Positions 40,944-47,300 of a stretch of DNA of 47,300 bases are shown piece by piece. Source of the stretch: Falciphora oryzae (lineage: Eukaryota; Ascomycota; Sordariomycetes; Magnaporthales; Magnaporthaceae); contig JNVV01000067.1 in the NCBI GenBank assembly GCA_000733355.1, positions 5,473 to 52,772 on the forward strand. The letters run 5' to 3'. The position numbers and the translations under genes are program-made. The notes beneath the pieces are model-generated. The model was not told the origin of the DNA. It did no database searches and was given only the letters and a program-made list of their open reading frames with translations. Position 1 is the first letter of the stretch. Every line of letters begins with the position of its first letter.

Positions 40944-43187
40944 CTAGTGTGGGGGAGGGCGTCTGATCTCGCCCAAGGGCGCCCCGAAGTTGCTGGTCTT
41001 CTTGATGCGGAGGGGAATCTCGAGAGTCGACTCCGGCTCGCTCCGGCTAGAAGCCTGTGACGAATGCCAGCTCCTCGATTCACGCTTCCGATCACGCACT
41101 TTCTCGGTGGCGTCGCTGCCGTCAGCGGCCGCGGCATTGGCCGAGGGCCCTGCATGAGCGTCGTTGCGGAGAACCGTGGGCAGGGCGTCCTCGGTCGCCC
41201 CCTTGCTGACGTCCTCCAGCTTCTTGTCAAGCAAATCGAAGAACTTGGCGTCCTTGGCGGGGAGGTTCCTCAGGTGCAGAGGCCCCGTCAGCGGCGGGTC
41301 CTCGTCGGGCGCCATCATCGGGACCCCGTCCAGCTCGGAAGTCTCCTTGGTGACGGGCGGCCCGACGGGCCCTTCTGTGGCCTTCTCCTTGCCCTTGCTG
41401 GCAGCGCTGCTGCTGCTGCCGCCGCCGTCAAACCCAGTCGCTGTCGTCGGGGTCGCCTCACCGCTGCTACTGGCAGTGGTTTGGACCTCGGTGGACACGC
41501 CAGACTGAATAACCGAGAGTGAGTGGCTGGGGGTGTGGCCTGCATTCATCCTGAGGCGCTCCGGCTCGGGGGCAGCGAGCACCTTGAGTGGATCCTTCTC
41601 TGAGACCCTTCGCCGGTTGGCATCCGGTCGGTGGTCATCCGGGCCCGCAGCGTCGAGAGTGGGCGAGGTCTTGGTCGAGGTCGGCTTGGAACCGGCCTTG
41701 GATCCCTCCTGGCCGTCATCGGCATCGATGAAGGTGGCCTTGTGGACGGCCGTCTTCTTGAGCGGGATTCCCTCGAGTTCGGGGTGGATGTCCTGCACAT
41801 CGATAGTGGGCACAGGCTGCCCATCCTCGGACTGCGGAGCGGAAGGCATTGTGGCGGCTGACTGTTGTTGTTGTTGTTGTTGTTCTGATGATACACCGGT
41901 GGAAGAGCTGGCTTGATGCTGTTGTTGCGTAAGGGGTATGAATGGGGATGACTCTGGCTGTCTAGACGGGCCGATGCGCGTGGTTAGGGTCAAGATGGCA
42001 GACGTCTTTAGGTCGGCGTGGGATTGAGAAGCTTGTGGATGGAATGCAGCTGTCTGAGTCGCGCCGACCCTGGGGCCCCGATGTTGGGGTGCACCCTGCA
42101 GCGAAGGCACGGACATCGAGGCACTGCCGGGGGAGACGAGGTTGTTGCTTCCGCCGCCTCGCAGAGACGAGCTCACACCTCCTTCCTCTGGGATGCTTTC
42201 GACGTGGCTGAACCTGCCGCCGGACCTCAGGGCCTTGGCCTGGTCCTTCAGTCTGACAATCTCGTCCATCAGCGCAACGCGTTCCGCCTCCCACTCGGTC
42301 CGCTCCATGTCCATGATTGCTCTTTCCTCCTGGTACACCTCCTCGGCACGCGAGCGGTTGGCCTCGAGATACCTCCGCTCGCTCTCCCACGCCTGGCGTA
42401 TCAAGTTGTTCTGCCTCTCAAGGAGGGCGATTCTCTGTGTCTGGGCCTGCTGACCAGCCAGGGACAGCACTGCGTCTCCCGAGATGGAGCGGGCCTGGAG
42501 CATGGGGGACTGCGCGTGATTGTAGGGTGCCGAGGGGAGCTCGACGGGAACAGACGCGGGAGCTCCGGGGTAAGGAGCGACGGCGGCGTTGAGCGGCACC
42601 ATGGCACCGGAAAAGGGGATGCGGGACGGGGAAGCCACGGCTGAGCGGTTCCTCGAGACCGAGCCGCCAGGAAGCGACGCAGAACGCCTGGCGGGCGAGA
42701 GGCTGGCGGAACGCTGCTGCTGCCGGGTCTGCTGTCTCAATTGGCGGTCGATCTGTGTCGAGGTGGGGGCGAGCCTGGGAGAGATGAACTGAGAGGATTG
42801 CGGCTTCTGGGCGGCCGTGGGACGCAGCGAGGGGGAGGGGGAGTAAGGGCCGGCGGACGAGGCGCTCCTGGCGAGGTAGGAAGAGGCGGAGGACGGGGTT
42901 TGTTGTTGTGCCTGCGCCGAGGCGGGAGCGAGGCTGCTGCTGGGGTGGTACGGACGCACGGGGCCGGGGCCAGCGCCAGCGCCATTCACGGCCGGCAGGT
43001 GGTGGGCATCAAAGTACTGGGTGGCGCCGCGGGGAAGGGACAGCGGCGAGATGACAGAGGAGGAGTCGGCCGAGGCTATGCCCGGGAAGGCGGCCAGGTG
43101 CAGGTCGTCATGGACGGCGCCCGAGGGCAGGAAGGAGTCGTTGGCCGCCCTCGGCATGCTGGGCGGCGGGTATTGTAGGGCGAGCAT
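40944..43187 (-). CDS. Conserved-looking coiled-coil, largely disordered protein (747 aa)
   Basis: A single frame from an ATG at 43187 to TAG at 40944. The frame extends upstream without an ATG. The N-terminus (MLALQYPPPSMPRAANDSFL) looks conserved. Residues 20-240 are Ser/Pro/Gln-rich. A strong coiled coil lies at about 246-316 (IALLERQNNLIRQAWESE, then VALMDEIVRLKDQAKALR). After it come a disordered region with a run of eight Q (near 41868) and several mixed segments such as FIPLTQQQ, ELEGIPLKKTAVHKATFID and AKFFDLLDKKLEDVSK. The C-terminus reads PLRIKKTSNFGAPLGEIRR. No enzyme domain or membrane segment is visible; a scaffold or regulator is likely but unproven. I do not recognise a named family. 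Confidence 0.8.
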   Translation of the reverse strand: MLALQYPPPSMPRAANDSFLPSGAVHDDLHLAAFPGIASADSSSVISPLSLPRGATQYFDAHHLPAVNGAGAGPGPVRPYHPSSSLAPASAQAQQQTPSSASSYLARSASSAGPYSPSPSLRPTAAQKPQSSQFISPRLAPTSTQIDRQLRQQTRQQQRSASLSPARRSASLPGGSVSRNRSAVASPSRIPFSGAMVPLNAAVAPYPGAPASVPVELPSAPYNHAQSPMLQARSISGDAVLSLAGQQAQTQRIALLERQNNLIRQAWESERRYLEANRSRAEEVYQEERAIMDMERTEWEAERVALMDEIVRLKDQAKALRSGGRFSHVESIPEEGGVSSSLRGGGSNNLVSPGSASMSVPSLQGAPQHRGPRVGATQTAAFHPQASQSHADLKTSAILTLTTRIGPSRQPESSPFIPLTQQQHQASSSTGVSSEQQQQQQQSAATMPSAPQSEDGQPVPTIDVQDIHPELEGIPLKKTAVHKATFIDADDGQEGSKAGSKPTSTKTSPTLDAAGPDDHRPDANRRRVSEKDPLKVLAAPEPERLRMNAGHTPSHSLSVIQSGVSTEVQTTASSSGEATPTTATGFDGGGSSSSAASKGKEKATEGPVGPPVTKETSELDGVPMMAPDEDPPLTGPLHLRNLPAKDAKFFDLLDKKLEDVSKGATEDALPTVLRNDAHAGPSANAAAADGSDATEKVRDRKRESRSWHSSQASSRSEPESTLEIPLRIKKTSNFGAPLGEIRRPPPH
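41867..41890 (-). repeat. Polyglutamine-coding CAA/CAG run
   Basis: Eight consecutive Gln codons, mostly CAA on the minus strand, lie inside the coiled-coil protein gene; a repeat prone to length change. Confidence 0.85.
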
Positions 43188-46100
43188 TGACGCGGGGGCC
43201 CTGGTGGGTGGCACACAACTCTGACCGGCAGGCGGCGGGCGCACATGGACGACGGGCGAGCTCAACGGCGGCGAGACGCAGCAGCAGTCAGCCGGGGTCC
43301 TTCTTTCTTGGGCGTTGTTGCCCGCAGCGTTGCGTCTCTCGTAGCTTTGTTTTCCGGGTCGAATCGAGAGGGCACGACGGAAGAAAAGGGCGGTCGGCTC
43401 GATCGATGGGCGCACAAGGACGGCAGGTGAATTTCACTTTTTTTCTTCCTTCTTTTTTAGCGGCCAAGGTGTGCCTGCAGGAGCAGGATGCTGCCTGCCT
43501 TCACCGTTGTGTCTAGCCGTTTCCACCCTGTGTTGTCCCAGTGCCCGCCGGAGACGTGGGTTCGGCAGATGTCGGGTCTGGGCCCTCTGGGTCCAGGCTG
43601 CCCGGTGCCCAATCGTCAGGAACAGGCAGGGCTGGAGCTCGAGGGCTCGCTGGGTTGTGCCTGTCTGCTGCGCTGGCAGGCCGGTGGGTCGGCGAGATAG
43701 CAAAATGACGTTGAGGGAAGCGTGCTTGTGTGCGAGCTGTGGACTGTGGACTGTGGGCGCGAGGCGCGAGCCTGGCAAAAAGCGGAGCTGTTGGGCGCTC
43801 TTGCGTTGCGGGCGGTGGGGAGGACGACGGTTCCTGCCTTCGTCCTGTGGTTGCAAGTGCCTCGCGGCGTCTTTGGGGTCGGTTCCTACAGATGGCTGGC
43901 TGATCAAGGCCATTCGGTTCCTGCGATTAGAGTTGTTTCCACGGCGCAAGCTTGTTGTTGTGGGTGAGTCGCATCCGCGACCGTCACAAGCCAAGCATGT
44001 GAATGTCGCATTGGCCGCTGCGGAAGCGTAGGCGGGCAGCCTAGTCGAGTGCGAGCGACGGGAAAGGCGCAGCACATTGTCATGCAACTTACCACAGACA
44101 CCAAAAGGTTGAGGGATCAAGCTCGAGGCGCGAGTAGCAGACAGGTGGCAAGTCCGAGGCTGCGCGTCCAAGCCAGGGCGGGATCTCGTGAATCAAGAGG
44201 GGAGCAGAGAGCAGAAACACAGTTGTGGTGGAAAACGGCCGGGTAATAAGCCAGACAGCCCCAGGGGTGGTGCGAGCGAGGGTGTGGGGTGGGCGTCGTC
44301 CCCAGATGGCTCAGCTTCCATTGCCTGTGCTCCGGTTTTTGCTCGCATCCGTCTACCAGTCAACCGTCACCCGCCTCGAACGACTGGGTCTTGCTGCTTG
44401 CTGCAGCATCATACATGCTGCCTCTCCGCTTCTGCAATGTTGCGCTGGCCTTGCGCACCCTCTCAGGCAGCGCCCATTTGGTTGGGCGGGAAGGACATGC
44501 TGCCCAGCCCAAAAAAGGCGCGCAAGGGTACCTGCACTGGCGGGCTCGACTGGGCGAAGCTGGGTGTGCCACGCGACGGCGGGGTGTGGGACGGGGAAAT
44601 CCAATGGGCGAAAAAGAGCGCATCCAAAAAGGCTGCGTTTGAATTGATTCCCATGGGCAGCGAATTGGAGGGGGCGTGCAACACTCAAGTGAGCTGGCAT
44701 CCACGGCATCCGTCCAATTGGGCCCGAGCTGGCTCCTGGAAGCCGCCGCCTCGCCCACCCTCACATAATTCTCTCACTAAAGCGCAGATGAGAGACGGAA
44801 AGCTCGGCTGGACTCCAAGGTCGGGCCACACCTCCTGCCAGACGCGGCCCGCCTTTTTTTTCTACCTAAACTGGACGGCCGCCCGCCATCTACGCGCGAC
44901 AGCCTCCGTTGGACCGAGACCGCGCTCACGCACGTAAGCACGCAAAGATGAGACGTGTAGAGAAGGACGTATTCCGTGTCACGGTGCAGCAAAAGGAAGG
45001 GGTGAGCGGCCGACCGATCCGCCACTCCTCGAAAATGGAGATGGCGATCAGGGTCCTTCACCCACACGCACGCACACACATTTGCTAGCCTCCTTGTGGC
45101 AATGATCGGCTTTCCCTTTTGGCACCATGGCGTGGTGAGTCCCAAAAAAGGAGGGAGAGAGACGAGGACAAGGCTTTGAAACAGCCGTGTTTCCTTTTGC
45201 GAATATTCGACCGAAAAACATGTGTCCCCCCACCTTCACACCCTTTTCTTTTTGCCTTCACTTGTGCCTCTAGCAGCATTCCATACGGTGTTCTGTATGG
45301 GGAAAATGGACATGGGAACGGCCCGCGTCAGGGAAGAGTACGTGACATGCACCAGGTCGCCGGCAGCAGCAGCGGTGGGCGCCATCTTCGGCTAGCCGCC
45401 CATAATCCACCAAGCCCCTGGCGCCGTCCACGGCCGGGGCTGACCCGCCGCCGATAGTTGTTGTAGTAGTCTGCTGTCAAGGCACTCACCTGTCGCTCCC
45501 TGGGTCTGATCAGCCCGGCATTGTGGGGTTGCTTCTTGCTTTTGGAGACAACATGAGTCCCAGAGGAGGAGGAGGCGTGCAAAACGCGAACAGCGCTTCC
45601 TGCGCCCCGTTTGTGCCTTTTTCTTCCTCATCGGCCCGTGGCTGCATGTTGTTGGTCATGGAAACCTCAGAACCAAAAGCCTCGACGATTTTCATTCGTG
45701 CGCATTTCTCCAAGACAGCCTCCCATTCGTAGGACGGGACACGACTCCCCCAAAGCCAAGGCGAACTAGACCCGTGCCCCCCGCGCGCGACCACAAACTA
45801 GGGCGGTCATGTGTGCGATGGAGAAATGCTGTCCGCCGCCAGCGCGCGGGATAATTTCCCACATGCCGGGTGCCTCATTTGACTACTACGCAGGTGGGCT
45901 GCGTCTTGGGCTGCAGCGTGGGATGAGCCGGTCCGTTTTCTGTTCCTTCTTCTTCTTCTTCTGTCGTTCAGATCAAAAATTGGCCAGCCATCGGCGGCAA
46001 GGCCAGTTCAGCAGCCAATAGGATTTTACCCAAATCGCAGCAGGGGTCCTCTTGGCAGGTCGGCTTCCCGGTGTGCGACCATGAGACCAACCCCTTCGCG

Positions 46101-46840
46101 TCTGGAACAGTCGCTCCAGCCTCCCCAGCTTCCTCATTCGCTTAGCAACTTTTTTTCTTCCATGTCCCCCCTTCGATTGTGGGGTCGGCACGTCGGGCGG
46201 TGATCTGGGGAAAGCGTCCAAGCGTTTGACGGGAGCGAATGAGCTGTGTTCTGGGGGACGCGTGATGGTCTCGCAGACCGGTGACGAGCCCTTGTCCCTC
46301 TTTTCCGTCGGCTGCCGTCTGCTCCCCTGGGTGGTCCCCTTCTGCTGCCCTGCCTGGGCCAGATTACGGAAAATGACAGCGGTGGGAGCGCGCGGCGTGG
46401 CGGTGAGAAAGCCGGAGCTTCATGGCGGAATTGCTCCTGGTTGCCAAATACCTACCCATCCATGCCATCCCAACTCCCCTATCCCAGTTGCGGGGATGAT
46501 TACCCTCGCCGCCTCGGGAGCCAACGCGAATCCCACCCACGAGCCCGACTGGCAACGCTGCACGGCCTTTTCTTGCGCTTGGCTCGACGCATCCTCGGGC
46601 CACTCTCCCCACTTACAGGCGGGGTCCCGTCGATGCAGCCGCGCATTTGAGACGTGCGCGTGACTTTTTTTTTTTTTCTTGGTCACAGCCGTCGGGAAGT
46701 GAGTGCGTGTAGACCCATCGTAACAATGATTCGCCGCCATGGTCTGTGCCTAGTGGCACAGCCTGATCGGGTCTCCCCGGGCGTCTCCATTGCCACGACG
46801 ACAGCGGAATTTACACGGGCCAAGTGGCAAGGCCGATGAA
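43188..46840. other. Long intergenic region, no convincing gene
   Basis: The first few hundred bp are the promoter and leader side of the 747-aa gene. Frames of 140-249 codons on both strands (for example 43434-44171 and 44188-44937) are Arg/Pro/Ser-rich, overlap antisense frames and show no domains. Short T-rich tracts are common. Confidence 0.5.
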
Positions 46841-46936
46841 GGAAAAGAGACAGGAAAAGAGACAGGAAAAGAGACAGGAAAAGAGACAGGAAAAGAGACA
46901 GGAAAAGAGACAGGAAAAGAGACAGGAAAAAAAGAC
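46841..46936. repeat. 12-bp minisatellite, seven perfect units plus one variant
   Basis: GGAAAAGAGACA repeats perfectly from 46841 to 46924 with a 12-bp period, then one altered unit. It keeps all three frames open, so an open frame through it (KETG repeats) is not evidence of coding. Confidence 0.95.
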
Positions 46937-47300
46937 GGGGACCACGACAGAAAGCTAGCATATAGGAGCAAAAAAGGGGTAGAAACTTGGAAGTTGACCC
47001 TACACCACAATAGCCGCGTTCGCAGTGGGTGCTGCGTCTCTTGTTGCGTGATCCAAGCGCGATAGCAGCAGTCGGGCGCGGCTATTTAGCGCGCAAATAC
47101 GACCCTGACTGAGCATTCTACCTCCGAATACCCAACAGCCGACCCCCTGGACCTACTACCCAAACACGCCCCCCGAATAAAAGCCTGCAGTGCCCTGCCC
47201 CAATGAGTTGGAAATAGAAAAGGATGCAGGAAAACATGCAGAAAATGAATACAAAATAGGAAAGAGATATAGGAAAAGATGTCTCCAACGTGGATAGGGG
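46937..47300. other. Window end, non-coding with related purine-rich sequence
   Basis: No gene is seen. Positions 47215-47285 repeat degenerate AGGAAAAGATG/ATGCAGGAAAA motifs similar to the 12-bp arrays. Confidence 0.5.

Noticed and set aside
41064..43178. Plus-strand frames of 130-208 codons opposite the 747-aa gene
   Set aside because: They are antisense shadows without domains; the minus-strand frame is continuous over 747 codons.
43434..44171. 245-codon minus-strand frame upstream of the coiled-coil gene
   Set aside because: Arg/Pro/His-rich low-complexity translation with no ATG-linked domain; it lies in the presumed promoter/leader.
46841..46936. Regular repeat spacing that could suggest a CRISPR array
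   Set aside because: Units are 12 bp with no spacers, in a eukaryotic context; it is a minisatellite.
46654..47065. Open frames through the 12-bp repeat (KETG or FLSL repeats)
   Set aside because: A 12-bp period keeps every frame open by arithmetic, so this is not evidence of coding.
1..47300. tRNA, rRNA or other structured RNA genes
   Set aside because: None was recognised by eye on either strand; a covariance-model scan would be needed to exclude them.

Overview
The window looks like nuclear DNA of a filamentous ascomycete (Pezizomycotina, probably a Sordariomycete). Genes are split by short GT...AG introns of about 74-105 nt. The protein families are fungal: HET, MYND/DUF4470, BTB, RGS with membrane helices, HNH_2 and a DUF7924-like PD-(D/E)XK fold. 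The longer transposon copies carry TpG-to-TpA changes of the kind left by repeat-induced point mutation (RIP). No tRNA, rRNA or bacterial-type operon was seen. The species is not identified.

Layout. 1-7.9 kb is a transposon graveyard: an unclassified dispersed repeat, a chromodomain Ty3/gypsy pol with its 3' LTR, an opposite-strand gag with a probable 5' LTR, and a pogo/Fot1 transposase. The junctions read as successive insertions. 8.1-11.7 kb holds an acidic hypothetical protein gene and a six-exon MYND/DUF4470 gene (605 aa). 12.3-19.6 kb holds a 5'-truncated LINE, a HET gene (706 aa, minus strand), a second copy of the window-start repeat split by a solo LTR, two more LINE 3' ends, and a BTB/POZ-like gene (371 aa). 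19.7-22.4 kb is a nested cluster of three palindromic ~430-bp MITEs plus solo LTRs. 22.4-31.3 kb is mostly non-coding, with tandem repeats, another solo LTR and an F-box-like pseudogene. 31.3-43.2 kb is the gene-rich part: an RGS-plus-three-TM gene (minus), an HNH_2 gene that looks broken, a DUF7924-like nuclease-fold gene, and a 747-aa coiled-coil/disordered protein (minus). 43.2-47.3 kb has no convincing gene, only homopolymers and minisatellites.

How it fits together. The genes do not form an obvious pathway. HET, MYND, BTB, HNH and nuclease-fold genes among transposons is typical of a fast-evolving accessory compartment. The most striking signal is the 19.7-21.3 kb nest. Removing two inner MITEs with their TA duplications, and one solo LTR with its ATATA duplication, leaves an outer element of 433 bp, almost the same length as the two inner copies (431 and 428 bp). 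This gives a readable insertion history. Exon boundaries and insertion order were worked out by eye and should be confirmed by RNA data and alignments.
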